Source of the DNA: Artemia franciscana
Taxonomy: Eukaryota; Arthropoda; Branchiopoda; Anostraca; Artemiidae
Direction: 5' to 3'
Assembly: GCF_032884065.1 (NCBI RefSeq)
Contig: NC_088880.1
Location: 23,103,696-23,167,695 of the forward strand
DNA: 64,000 nt
Below the pieces are notes generated by a model. The model worked only from the letters and a program-made list of their open reading frames with translations. It ran no database searches and was not told the origin of the DNA. Made by a program: the position numbers and the translations under genes. Shown here one piece after another: positions 42,890 to 52,860 of the stretch (positions are counted from its first letter, which is position 1; each line of letters starts with the position of its first letter).

Positions 42890-44542
42890 TCACTGTAGTC
42901 GTGCTGGTGCTGTATGGAGTGGTCTTGATAAGATGGTCTCTAATGGGTGATGATCTGTTGTCACGATGGTTTTTCTTCCATAGATGTAGTGATGGAAGTG
43001 TTTGCACCCAAACACGATCGCATACAGTTCCTTCTCTAGTTGAGAATAGTTCTGTTCAGCCGTGCTAAGGGCCCTAGATGCAAATCCTACGATCTTCCCA
43101 TTTGAGGAGAGCTCAGCTCCAAGTCCATGCTTTGAAGCGTCAACCTTGAGTTCAGCTACTTTGCATTTATGGTCGAAGAAAGCTAGATTTTCTGAAATGC
43201 AGCTCTTGATCTCTTTCATACTTGCTTCGTGATCGGTTTCCCATCTGAAATTGGTGGCTTTAGTAAGATCTCTCAGTGGCTTATTTTTCGAGGATAGGTT
43301 GGGTATGTATTTCGATAGGAAGTTGAGCATTCCTAATAGTGTCTGTAGCTCTTCTTTAGACTGTGGGCTTGGCATGTCTTGTATAGCCCTAATCTTTTCT
43401 GGGTCTGGTTTTATCCCGTCTCTGCTAATGATATGTCCAAAGTACTTGACTTTGTCTTTGGAAAATTCGCATTTTTCACTGTTGAAGCGGATTCCTTTTT
43501 TTCTGGCTCTTCTAAGAACGGCGGATAGTCTCTGGTCGTGCTCCTCGCGGTTCTTTCCATATACCAGAATATCATCTACAAGTATTCTGATACCTTCCAA
43601 TCCTTCAAACGCCTCTTCCATTTTTCTCTGGAACTCGTCTTGCGCAGACACTAGGCCGAATGGGTATCTCTTCCATCTGTATCGGCCGTAGATAGTGCTG
43701 AAGGTTGTATAGTAGGAGGATCGCGTGGAAAGTGGGAGTATCCAGTAGCCTGAGCGGGCATCAAGCCTGCTGAATACTGCCGCTCCATCCAGTTCAGCAA
43801 CGGCATCGTCGAAAGATGGGACCGGATAGTAGGGGCGTTTTATCGCCTTGTTCAGGTCAACAGGATCGATGCATAGTCTCACACCACCATCTTTTTTCTC
43901 CACCATGACCATGGCATTAACCCAGTCTGTTGGCTCACTGACCTTTTTGATGATATCGAGACTTTCTAGGCGCTCCAACTCGGTCTTGAGCTTCTGCTTT
44001 AAGGCTAGCGGTATTTTCCTAGTTGGATGTACTGTGGGTGTTGCATTGTCTTTTAAGTATATTTCACACTCTGTTTCGAGTTTGCCTATACCCTTGAAAA
44101 CATCCATATATTCGCTGACTGGTGATTTTTCAATGTTCAGAACAAGCTTGATCAGGTTCATGTCTTTGCTTGCTTTAAACCCAATTATAGGTGTGGTGTT
44201 TGACTCAACCACATAAAAGGTGAGTTGCTGTGTAGGCCCATTTTTGTAGTGACAAGGAATATTGCAGACTCCTACATAGGGTATTGTCGATCCACAGTAG
44301 CTGGTGAGGCGTTGCGTGGCTTTCAGCAGCTTTGGCTTTGGCGACAGCTTGTCCAGGTACTGTGAAGGCAGGATGTTGACCTGAGCACCCGTATCGATCT
44401 TGAAATCAATGTGGATCTGCCCACAAACAGAAATCTCAGCAAAGATTTCATCCTTGCTGGAGTCCTTGTTGATGGCATACAGGAACACCTCTGTTTCTTC
44501 CTGGTTGTACAGGTCACTGGTGAATGCTGGAGTGTTTGTGGC
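42890..44542 (-). pseudogene. Protease, reverse transcriptase and RNase H of Ty3 element
   Basis: Downstream of the gag stop the frame is open for 550 codons. Protease: FKIDTGAQVNILP with the DTG active site. RT: KKDGGVRLCIDPVDLNKAIK (usual R of DPRDL is V), VFSRLDARSGYWILPL (first catalytic Asp), FGLVSAQDEFQRKM and ILVDDILVYG (catalytic DD kept). GHIISRDGIKPDPEKI and the connection follow. RNase H: KVDASKHGLGAEL and TDHHPLETI. The catalytic residues I can place remain, so the piece is unbroken until the TGA at 42,892. Confidence 0.92.
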
Positions 44543-45292
44543 CTAATTTCCAACGATATTCACCGCCTTACTTTTGCAGACTTTTGCAAAATGGTTTTGT
44601 TTTTTACACTTGGCACATGTTTTCCCTTTTGCAGGACACACATGCTGGGGTGAGTAATTTCCGCCACAAAAGTAGCACTCTGTCTTTTTAAGTGAGAAGC
44701 TGGAGCAACTCTTTGCAACAGCATCCACTTCTTGTTTTATTTCCTTTTGTTTGAATGTCTTTAGTTGTGCTTGGGTTGACTTGTGAGCTCGACATATTGT
44801 GACAGCTTGGGCCAGAGTAAGGCTGTCACCAACGGCTAATAGTTTTTCACGTAGTTTAGGATTTCTGACTCCACTAACTATTTTGTCTCTTACCATCTCA
44901 CTTTCACTTAAGTATCCGCATGGTTTAACTAGAATCTTGAGCTCTGTTATGTATTTGTCAGTACTTTCTGTGTTGTTCTGGTCTCTTTTCTGAAAAACAT
45001 AGCGGGAGAACACTTGATTCTTTTTGGGGGCAGCATAGTCTCTAAACTTCTTGAAGTAGATCTCGATTTTGTCCTTCTCTTCATCCGCAAGCTCAAAAGT
45101 GCTGAAGATTTCTCTGCCTTGTGCACCAACCCAGATTAAGAGGTAGGCACATGCTACTTTCTCAGACTTGTCAGCAAGGGGGCCTTGGCACATAAGCTTT
45201 GCGTGGTTTTCGAATGTGGTCCATTCTGAGTCGAGGTTGTCTGCATTCCAGTTTATTGACGGGTGGGTGATCTCCATGACGTCTGACACCAT
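44543..45292 (-). CDS. Gag of Ty3 element
   Basis: 249 codons. An N-terminal capsid-like part carries AKLMCQGPLADKSEKVACAY and LLIWVGAQGREIFSTFEL. A KFRDYAAPKKNQVFSRYVFQ segment follows, then two cysteine motifs: CYFCGGNYSPQHVC and the CCHC knuckle CAKCKKQNHFAKVC. It ends VNIVGN and TAG. Gag coats and packages the element RNA. The first ATG uses the last base of the LTR, and an ATG 15 bases further in (MEITHPSINW) may be the true start. The TAG lies between zinc knuckle and protease, in frame with pol. Confidence 0.88.
   Translation of the reverse strand: MVSDVMEITHPSINWNADNLDSEWTTFENHAKLMCQGPLADKSEKVACAYLLIWVGAQGREIFSTFELADEEKDKIEIYFKKFRDYAAPKKNQVFSRYVFQKRDQNNTESTDKYITELKILVKPCGYLSESEMVRDKIVSGVRNPKLREKLLAVGDSLTLAQAVTICRAHKSTQAQLKTFKQKEIKQEVDAVAKSCSSFSLKKTECYFCGGNYSPQHVCPAKGKTCAKCKKQNHFAKVCKSKAVNIVGN
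45275..45291 (-). promoter_or_regulatory. Putative primer-binding site
   Basis: Immediately inside the 5' LTR the minus strand reads TGGTGTCAGACGTC. TGG is complementary to the CCA end of tRNAs, as expected of a primer site. I cannot assign the tRNA. It overlaps the first gag codons, so there is practically no untranslated leader after the LTR. Confidence 0.6.
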
Positions 45293-45431
45293 GTAGCATT
45301 CGACTATTTATAGTTTATTATAAACCCAAGCACCTAGAACAAATACAAAATATAAGCACAAGCAAGCAATGTTATAAATATAAGCACAAGCAATATAAGC
45401 ATAAACAAGCGGGTTAGTCCATAATGCTGCA
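45292..45431 (-). repeat. 5' LTR, 140 bp
   Basis: Identical to the 3' LTR over its length except one base and the lack of one 21-base tandem unit. At 140 bp it is very short for a promoter-bearing LTR; mag-lineage elements are known for short LTRs. Confidence 0.95.
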
Positions 45432-45436
45432 CCTGG
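45432..45436. repeat. Target-site duplication of the Ty3 element, right
   Basis: cctgg, identical to 41,080-41,084. Confidence 0.9.
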
Positions 45437-45469
45437 CTTTTCCTTCTTTTTTTTTTCAGTGGTTTTCCT

Positions 45470-45881
45470 TAAAGTTTTTTGTTGTCTTGTGCTTACCTTG
45501 GATCCTCCAGAGCCAAAGGTGGCATACAGTGCATCTGCAAAACCTTGCCAGACATCTCAGAGCTGAGCTGCAGTCATGACATCCTCCCACTGTGGTTGAA
45601 GACATCCCCACATTTACTCAGGTTTCAGTTGTACTGTTGTTGTAAGGTGTGTCTTGGTTGACCTCTTTTTTGTCTCCCCTTGGGGCACCACTCATATACT
45701 GTATTTGGGAGTTAATCTTCTGGCATACAGAGGATGTGGCCAAGTTATGTCCATCTCTTACATTTCAGAAGGTCAGTAACTAATGGCTGACTGGTTCATC
45801 AGCGAACTTCTATGTTGGTGACCTTTTCCTGCCATGATATTTTCAGGATTCTCCTAAGGCACATGTTTTCGAAGGTTAGGA
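45470..45881 (-). pseudogene. Non-LTR reverse transcriptase C-terminal tail
   Basis: The minus strand reads ENMCLRRILKISWQEKVTN, then SQPLVTDLLKCKRWT, LGHILCMPED and GRQKRGQPRHTL, with several stops. This is the tail after the RT of RTE/L1-like LINEs (CLRRIL-ISW-D-+TN--V; RW-WLGH+LRMP; G+RKRGRP+-T). Its first 100 bases form one arm of the palindrome described below. Confidence 0.7.
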
Positions 45882-46000
45882 CATGTTTCTCCAGTTTTTG
45901 TCCTAACCTTCAAAAACATGTGCCTTAGGAGAATCCTGAACATATCACGGCAGGAAAAGGTCACCAACATAAAAGTTCACTGATGAACCAGTCAGCCATT
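45782..46000. repeat. 100-bp inverted repeat with a 19-base spacer
   Basis: Arms 45,782-45,881 and 45,901-46,000 are reverse complements with about six differences. Both arms are the same piece of RT tail sequence, so the structure is a head-to-head duplication of LINE sequence. Confidence 0.9.
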
Positions 46001-46135
46001 GTACTGATGAAGATTAGTCTCTTGTAGACAAATAATTCCAATTCTCTTATCATTTGCACATTGGATAAGATCAGCAAGTTTATTTGAATTTAAAGAGACG
46101 CAATTCCATTGTAGGATCTGTAGCTTAGTTAACAT
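46001..46135 (-). pseudogene. Jockey-like LINE ORF2 start (endonuclease N-terminus)
   Basis: From ATG at 46,135 the frame reads MLTKLQILQWNCVSLNSNK, then LADLIQCANDKRIGIICLQE and TNLH. QWN and the catalytic LQET are the first motifs of apurinic-type LINE endonucleases. The ATG overlaps the end of ORF1 by 11 bases in another register. The frame is cut off at the palindrome edge after about 45 residues. Confidence 0.85.
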
Positions 46136-47642
46136 AGGAAGGGTTGAATAGGTGACCTGCATGATATTTTGAGAGAATGGATGATAATTCTGTTCCTATT
46201 TCATTGAAAATAGAATTGGAAAAGTAGTATTCTGCAATTTCTTTTGTTATACTGGCTTTTTTATCTTTAGCCATATTTGATTGTAATATTAGGTCCACTG
46301 ATGCAACATATTTAATTAAATTAGTAATATGAGGTCCAACTCTATCTTGCATAGTTATGGCTTGAGTAGAAATATTAGGAAAAGCTGCCACTCTTTCAGA
46401 CCAAGATTTAGGCTTAGTTTTAGGATTGTTGAGGGATGGACTAGCTTCATCCACCTTGGGATGCTCCTTAGCCAATGGAGGGTAAGAAGTCTCAGTAGGA
46501 GGTATGAGTGCCTGATTTGGGTGGTTCTTGTGGACCTGTAGCCAGGGTTTTTGAGGAAGGGCTAAATTCCCTTCTTTGGCCTCATTAACTCTTGGACCTG
46601 ATGGTACTTTTGACCGCTTGGCCAGCTCCATTGCAGCTATTGGGAAAGGAACATTTTCTTGAAGAGCAATCTTTAAAACTTTAGCTCGTTGAACATATTT
46701 AGGACATGAATTGTGATCTGTTGATTGATGTCTACCATCACAGTTTGTACATTTAGGCACTTCAGTGCATCTACTTTCTGTAGACAAGGAGTGATTACCA
46801 AGGCAATTAGGGCACCCTGGCACAGAAGAAGAACAATACTTAGATGAGTGACCAAGCTTAAAACATTTTGAGCATTGAAGAGGTTTTTCTTGGTATATTT
46901 TATGAGCTTTTTGCTGACCAAAAAGGAATACTGAGTCAAATTGGGAACTAGCAGGTAAGATAAAGAGGACACTCTTACTACTTCTTGTTCCCTTAGAATC
47001 TAGTTTGCCCATACGATGAACATCCAGAACCTCCAGCATTTCCCCCTTATTGTTCATAAGGCCATCTTTCAAGTCGTCATTTGACAGTTCCAATGGTATG
47101 TTGTACAGTACTATTTTCTGAGAATTTTTCAGGGTTGGTTTCCACCATTCAGGTGTAACAGGGATATTGCCAATTTTATTTAGGCTAAGGGCTTTGTAGG
47201 CTTCATTTCTGTCTAGAAACATAACCATTAGTGAACCATCTCTGTTCACATTCACAGTGAAGCTGCATCTAAAAGTTTTGAAAAGATTCATTCTAATGTT
47301 AGTAATATTTTTGATAGAGAAGGATTGATCTTTTACTGTTGGAGCAAAAAGGATAATGGATTTGTCCTTTATCTCCACAGCTGGATTTGGGTTTGAGAGT
47401 CCCATTATTTCAGGAGGACTCATAGAAGGTTTTTTTCGTTTCTGTTTTCTGCCTACTGTCTGAAAATCCTCATTTAGCAGGTTTTCAGTTTCAGAGATTG
47501 GTGGCTCAGAGACAGTAATCATGGTTTCATTCAGGCTATCATCATTGGATATTGGAGATACAACAATAGGAATATCGGCTTCTGATAACCAATTAGATGC
47601 TTGGCCCCCTTCCCTGAGGGGGCTAGAAGTGTTAGGAAACAT
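46125..47642 (-). CDS. Jockey-like LINE ORF1 (Gag-like RNA-binding protein), intact frame
   Basis: 505 codons without interruption. The first third is polar with a basic stretch KQKRKKPS near 66-73. The middle has an RRM-like segment (SQKIVLYNIPLELSNDDL, about 174-191). Three cysteine/histidine knuckles follow: CSKCFKLGHSSKYC (257-270), CPNCLGNHSLSTESRC (277-292) and CTNCDGRHQSTDHNSC (298-313), then an AKVLKIALQENVPFPIA helix. Such ORF1 proteins bind LINE RNA in the cytoplasm. The frame is intact even though ORF2 is in pieces. The stop codon overlaps the ORF2 start, the usual Jockey arrangement. Confidence 0.88.
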   Translation of the reverse strand: MFPNTSSPLREGGQASNWLSEADIPIVVSPISNDDSLNETMITVSEPPISETENLLNEDFQTVGRKQKRKKPSMSPPEIMGLSNPNPAVEIKDKSIILFAPTVKDQSFSIKNITNIRMNLFKTFRCSFTVNVNRDGSLMVMFLDRNEAYKALSLNKIGNIPVTPEWWKPTLKNSQKIVLYNIPLELSNDDLKDGLMNNKGEMLEVLDVHRMGKLDSKGTRSSKSVLFILPASSQFDSVFLFGQQKAHKIYQEKPLQCSKCFKLGHSSKYCSSSVPGCPNCLGNHSLSTESRCTEVPKCTNCDGRHQSTDHNSCPKYVQRAKVLKIALQENVPFPIAAMELAKRSKVPSGPRVNEAKEGNLALPQKPWLQVHKNHPNQALIPPTETSYPPLAKEHPKVDEASPSLNNPKTKPKSWSERVAAFPNISTQAITMQDRVGPHITNLIKYVASVDLILQSNMAKDKKASITKEIAEYYFSNSIFNEIGTELSSILSKYHAGHLFNPSYVN

Positions 47643-48430
47643 TGGGTTCAGGAAAGGGAAATTCCAGAAACTCTAACCACGCAATAGATTTATATGAAAA
47701 GGCAAAATAATACTTCGCAAAACAAAAGGAGTAGCAAGAGCTTTAATTCCTTTCACTCAGAAAATAAATGAAATCAATAATATAAATTTTTCATCAATTT
47801 ATTTCTTCTTTTCTTCCAAATTTATGGAAGAATGTGCAGTTCCAGTGCCAAATGTTGTGCTGTTCCAGTGAAGTTGCCATCTAGGAACTTTTCCACAGTG
47901 ACAAGAACATCAAAGTCTCTCTCAATCATATGATTCAACAAAGATTTGGCTACATCCATGGATTGAATGTAACAACCATTGTCTGGTTCTGTTAGATCTG
48001 TCTGCATTACAAAAAGGAAGAAGTTTGCCTATGAAGTTGAGAATCACCATTCATATCATAGAACAGACATGAAAAAAAAAATCAAAGATAACTCTTATTT
48101 CTTTTAGTTATATCTCATCAAAGAATCTCCAAAGCATCCCTTTCCAATGCTGATGTTCCTTTATCTGATTGATGTCAAAAGTTTTTCTGAGGGAAGTAAA
48201 TAGTATATTTGAAACTTAAAATGAACAGAAATTATTACTTCACAACCTATCTAACATATATCAATAAAACCAATGCAAATAAATCAACTGGCCATATTTA
48301 CCTATGTTTGTAGGATTACAGAAAACTAGCACTTTACTGAAAACACAAAAGCCAAGTATGTAGTCCTAGTAATAATACATAATCACCATTTATAATTAAC
48401 TAGACCAATTCCTTATATAATTCTTTAGTG
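47643..48430. other. LINE 5' flank and Helitron remnant edge
   Basis: The 5' UTR of the LINE probably lies at 47,643-47,815. A 61-codon minus-strand frame at 48,007-47,822 (QTDLTEPDNGCYIQSMDVAK start) may belong to the Helitron remnant to its right, but I cannot prove it. Confidence 0.35.
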
Positions 48431-49510
48431 TATTAACAAACGCATTAAAAAATTTGTGGACCCTCTCTTGCTAGCTCTTCAAGCTCTTGATATTTCCTTA
48501 GCGTCCTCTTTTTGCTCATTTTTCCAAGGTCAACATATCTAAATTGTCTGGAAACACTGTACAGCTCTGTGTCTAGAAGCCTGTTGGCAGCTTCAACAGC
48601 TCAAACTTGACAAGTTTTCACAGACTTCAACAAATAAGATGTAACTTTTTGACCAAGACTCTTGCATGCACTGTTCACTTCCTCCCACATGTTATCAACT
48701 TTGGCACGTTCTGCCTTTGTCATGTAATCTGCTATTTGGAACCCAAGTGTCCAATATACTGAACTTGAATATTTTCTTGATTAGCCATCAACAATGATAG
48801 ATTTTAGTCATTTATGTTTTGCTCATAATCTCTTCAAAGCAGGTCATGTATTCTTTTTTTTGTGGCTTTTTTCAGTTTGTCCTGTGAACCAAGCAGTCAA
48901 TGATGTCATACAGTTTTGTCTGTTCCTTTGTGGAATGAGGAAAGCCAAATCTAGACTATGTAACCCATCTTCCTCCTTTCCCTTTTGTAGTTTCTTTGAC
49001 TAGTTTGTAAAGTATTGGGCTTGTCAATATATTTGGCTGTTTGCAAGTGCAAATCCCATCACTGCATTGAATCACTTTAGCTGCCATTGATTTCCCAATA
49101 ACAGGAGCATCTTCAATCTGCAAGATGCAGTGTATATGAGGTGCATCTCACACCTGATACTCAATGCACCAGAAATGGTCCTTAACTTTACCAAATATAG
49201 GAGTTGATTTTGAACAAATAAGATCATTAAATATGGTTGTCCATTTTTTGTGAAAGTGTATAGAAACCAAAACTGGATCTAGAGATGTTAATTCTCCTGG
49301 TATCATCTTCTCCACCAGAAGCTGACTTTGTTACCATTCATATGTGTGCTCTGGTTCTGTTCCTTTTAGCAGTCTTTTCAAATGAGTTTTTGACATTTTC
49401 CAGTGTTCCAGTGAATTCTGGATTTCTTTGCATTATTTTTCCATTATAAGCTTAGGTATGCTATCTGAATGGCTATTTCATTCCTTGGTGATACAAGTTT
49501 CTTTGAGGCA
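48430..49510 (-). pseudogene. Divergent Helitron Rep protein remnant (HIH type)
   Basis: Minus-strand reading, from right to left, gives LTSLDPVLVSIHFHKKWTTI, FGKVKDHFWCIEYQV, DAPHIHCILQIEDAPVIGKS (the Rep HUH motif as H-I-H), then further down ADYMTKAERAKVDNMWEEVN, KSLGQKVTSYLLKSVKT, EAANRLLDTELYSVSRQFRY and VDLGKMSKKRTLRKYQELEE. This follows the order of animal Helitron Rep proteins whose HUH region reads EYQ-RGAPHIHCLLWIEDAP. Stops and gaps break it. It differs in sequence from the Rep fragment at 35.7 kb, so a second Helitron lineage is represented. Confidence 0.75.
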
Positions 49511-49639
49511 AAACTTGTATTTTAGGAGATTTCCAAATCTCAACATAATTTAATCTTTACTTCAAAGATACTTGACCCAAGAGAAATGGAGAGGAGCTGT
49601 AACCACTGTATATCCTATGTTCCATCCTACCTTTTTTAT

Positions 49640-51035
49640 TATTTTTATGGCGCTTGTTATTTACCAAGTGACATTCTGCTGGTCTGTCAGGCACTTCCAG
49701 ATAAGCCAGGACAAAGAAATTTGGCAGGCATATCAGGGACCAAACTAGATTAAATTAGAAATAGTCTTTTCCCCGATTCGACCATCTGGGGAAGGGGGGA
49801 AGCGGATGGTTAATTAGGAAAAATTAGAAAAAATGAGGTATTTTTAACTTGTGAACAGGTGATCAGATCTTAATGAAATTTCATATCTAGAAGGATCTTG
49901 TGCTTCAGAGCTCTTATTTTAAACTTTGACCAGATCCGGTGACATTGGGGGGAGTTGGAGGGGAAAACTGGAAAACATGAAAATTGAGGTATCTTTATCT
50001 TGAGAATGGGTGATTAGATCTTAACAAAACTTGATATACATGTCATATTGGTAGGCATGTCAGGGACCTGCACAGATTGACGTGATAACAGTCGTTTCCC
50101 CAATTCAACCATCTGGGTGCTGGAGGGAGAGGAAAAATTGAAAAAAGAGGTATTTTTAACTTACAAATGGGTGATCGGATTTTAATGAAATTTGATATTT
50201 AGAAGGATGTTGTGTATCAGAGCTCTTATTTTAAATTCCGACCGTATCTGGTGATATTGGGGGAGCTGGAGGGGGAAACAGGAAATTTTGGAAAACGTTT
50301 TGAGTAGAGAGATTGGGATGAAACTTGGTGGGGAGAATAAGCACAAGTCCAAGATAACCGGACTGAATCTGCTCTCTTTGAGGAGTTGCAGGGGGGGGGG
50401 GTTGTTAATTTGGAAAAATTAGAAATATTAAGGTATTTTTAACTTACAATCAGGTGATCAGATCTTAATGAAATCTGATATTTAGAAGGAATTCATGTCT
50501 CAGAGCTCTTATTTTAAATCCCAATCAGATCTGGTTACATTGGGGGGAGTTGGAGGGAAAACCGGAAATCTTGGAGAATGCTTAGAGGGGAGAGATCGGG
50601 ATGAAACTTGGTGGGTAGAATAACCAATTGTCTTAGATACGTGATTCTGCTCTCTTTGGGGGAGTTAGGGGGGTCCAGTGCTTTGGCGAGTTTGGTACTT
50701 CCTGATGTGCTAGAACAATAAAAATTGGTAGAAATGTCAGGGACCTGCACAATTTGACTTGATAAAGTATTTTCCCTGATTCGACCATCTGAGGGCCTGA
50801 AGGGAGACGAAAAACTAGAAAAAAATGAGGTATTTTTAACATACAAATGGCTGATTGGATCTTAATGAATTTTGATATTTAGAGGGACCTCGAGTCTCAG
50901 AGCCCTTATTTTAAATCCTGATCAGTATTAAGCCTCTGATTTTCCTTTTAAATCAATCTATTGATTCTTAGAATTTTGCTAGAGCTCATGCCATATGAGT
51001 TCTTGGCTTCCAACCTCATCACAAGTGCTATATTA
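49640..51035 (-). mobile_element. Dispersed element B, copy 2, reverse orientation
   Basis: Reverse complement of the family at 1,285-3,685. The 3' hairpin region (49,651-49,670) and the 'ctggaagtgcct' block lie at the left, about four tandem units in the middle, and the 'gagctcatatggcatgagctc' start at the right (about 50,980-51,010). It has fewer units than copy 1, so the array expands and contracts between copies. Confidence 0.7.
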
Positions 51036-52600
51036 GCTCTTGTTTTTGTATAAATAGTTTTTCTATTTTAATTTCCCTACTCAGCATATCAGAAACTTAG
51101 TACTAAGTATTTAATGTATTTAGAAATTTAGAAAAATGATATTGACGGAAAACGATTGAATAAGTCTGATGGTGCAGTATATGGTAAGCTAGACATTTTA
51201 TACCAGAAAGAAATATAACCTCTTCTTCTGTTAGCTCCCAGTCACTTTCGTCAGGGGTGAAGGAAGAGTGTCCGTGACCTTATACTGGTTTTACGCTGCA
51301 GTGTCTTTTGATCTGACACCATTTTCAAGGGGTTTCAGGTTTTCTTTGTGAAATCACCATAAATTTCTTTTTGCCATAAAGTTTTACTTTTAAGTAAACC
51401 GAAAACTGTTCCTGAATCAGTGTTGCATGGTAATTTTTTTGACTGGGTAGTTTTTTTCTAAATGCGTTTTCAACTTTTGGTTACTATGGGCTGTGGTCTG
51501 CTATTTACTAGGTTGCAGTTACTGCTGCAACCATGATTGGTGTTCTCTCTGTGAGACCAAATTCTTTCCACCAGATGCCCAACTTGAACACAAATATTTG
51601 GAAGAGCTTGATCAGTTTTTGTGAGCATTCCTTGAATCTGATAATACAGTATGTGTAATGTCTGTGGCTCATATTATTATGCACCTTAAGTGAAATCTGT
51701 GCATATTTAGAAGATTGCATATTACTGCTAAGATGATTTTTATATAAGGTTTGGTTTGGTCAAGATTATGTGGGAAAGATTTTTCTCTTATTCAAGAAAA
51801 AAATGGAAAACCTAAAATCAATGCTCATCTTTCAGACCTACATGTAAGCCTTGTTTATGTAAGCCTTGTGAATAACGATCACTATAATAACGAACAATAG
51901 GTTCAATATGTTCATATTATATGTATTAATAACGAACGATTTATTTCGTTCATACTGTTCATAAAATAGCTTGAAGAAAAGTATTGCACACCTCCACATC
52001 ATTTTGGCTTTCAACATAGCATTGGAGTGCAGATGCTCTTATGGTTGTTTCTAATGCTCTGCTTGATGCTTCTTTTACAGGTAGTTCGCTTACCTTGATA
52101 AGTCGTGATGTTTGCCATGCCTTTGACTCCCTGATCCATCCCTTATGCTTTTGAGGGCTGCTAAAAGTGGAGTAAGTCTGGCTATCATCATATCTCAAAG
52201 GGACTTGTAATAAGTTTAACTTAAAATCTATCTTAAGAAAGATGAAATTGCAAGACCAATGATATATCAATTTGGACCTGCAGTTCAATGATCATCAATG
52301 CTCTGTATAAGTTTTCCCGTCATTTGCTGTTTGTTGGAAGACTTTCAATAATCCCTTCTACAGCAGTGGCGTAATTTCATCAGAATCCTGAGGGGTGGGG
52401 AGGTAAAGTTGGAGCCAATTTCCTGAATCAAGTGAAAATGACAGTTAGAAATGAAAAATGAAGCAGATAGTACTGCAGGTACTATGCTTGAATTATGCAG
52501 GCTTGTCTTAGTTTTGACAAGATTTTTTTGAAGAAACTAAATTTCAGCTGGTGAGGGAGGGGGAGGCAAACTGAGGTCTGGAGGGGGCAATTTCTCCCAC
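51036..52600. other. Intronic DNA, no gene supported
   Basis: A minus-strand frame at 52,288-51,959 carries HKGWIRESKAWQTSRLIK and ELPVKEASSRALETTIRAS, which looks protein-like but matches no family I know. Near 51,481-51,530 a 'ttactaggttgca..tgctgcaac' stretch resembles the flank of the tetraspanin gene at 30,365-30,395, indicating a further dispersed repeat. Confidence 0.35.
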
Positions 52601-52617
52601 CCCTGCCCCATTGTAAA

Positions 52618-52860
52618 TTACACCCCTGTTCTACTGATTGGCAGGAGATATTTTATCCTTCGGATCAGTTCGCTATTATCTGCAAAACCAAGGTCAAGTA
52701 GCTTTGGTTGCTGGTAGGGGTAAAAACAAGTGGGTTGGTCAACTGCTTGGAAAGCAGAGAGATCAGGAGTGTAATCAATAAAACGACTAACTGTGGTTGA
52801 ATTACAAATAACAGAATTATTCAGGGACCCCTCCATCCACAAGAATTAAGGTTAAATTAA
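52618..52860 (-). pseudogene. LINE endonuclease C-terminal fragment
   Basis: The minus strand reads VICNSTTVSRFIDYTPDLSA, AFQAVDQPTCFYP and KLLDLGFADNSELIRRIKYL. The Q--D-PT----LLDL-FAD pattern is the C-terminal part of LINE endonucleases. Only this piece remains. Confidence 0.65.

Larger units (their letters stand above)
41085..45431 (-). mobile_element. Ty3/mag-type LTR retrotransposon
   Basis: A complete 4.35-kb element in minus orientation: 5' LTR 45,292-45,431, gag, protease, reverse transcriptase, RNase H, integrase, polypurine tract, 3' LTR 41,085-41,245. A 5-bp target duplication flanks it. Gag and pol share one reading frame interrupted by four stop codons. There is no env gene. Short LTRs, zinc-knuckle Gag and the RT type (RLCIDP-DLNKAIKRP; FG--SAQDEFQR) suggest the mag lineage. 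It sits inside an older LINE in intron 1 of the DNAJ gene. LTR near-identity indicates recent insertion. Confidence 0.93.

Noticed and set aside
43251-44216. Plus-strand open frames opposite the reverse transcriptase
   Set aside because: Antisense shadows of the pol gene.
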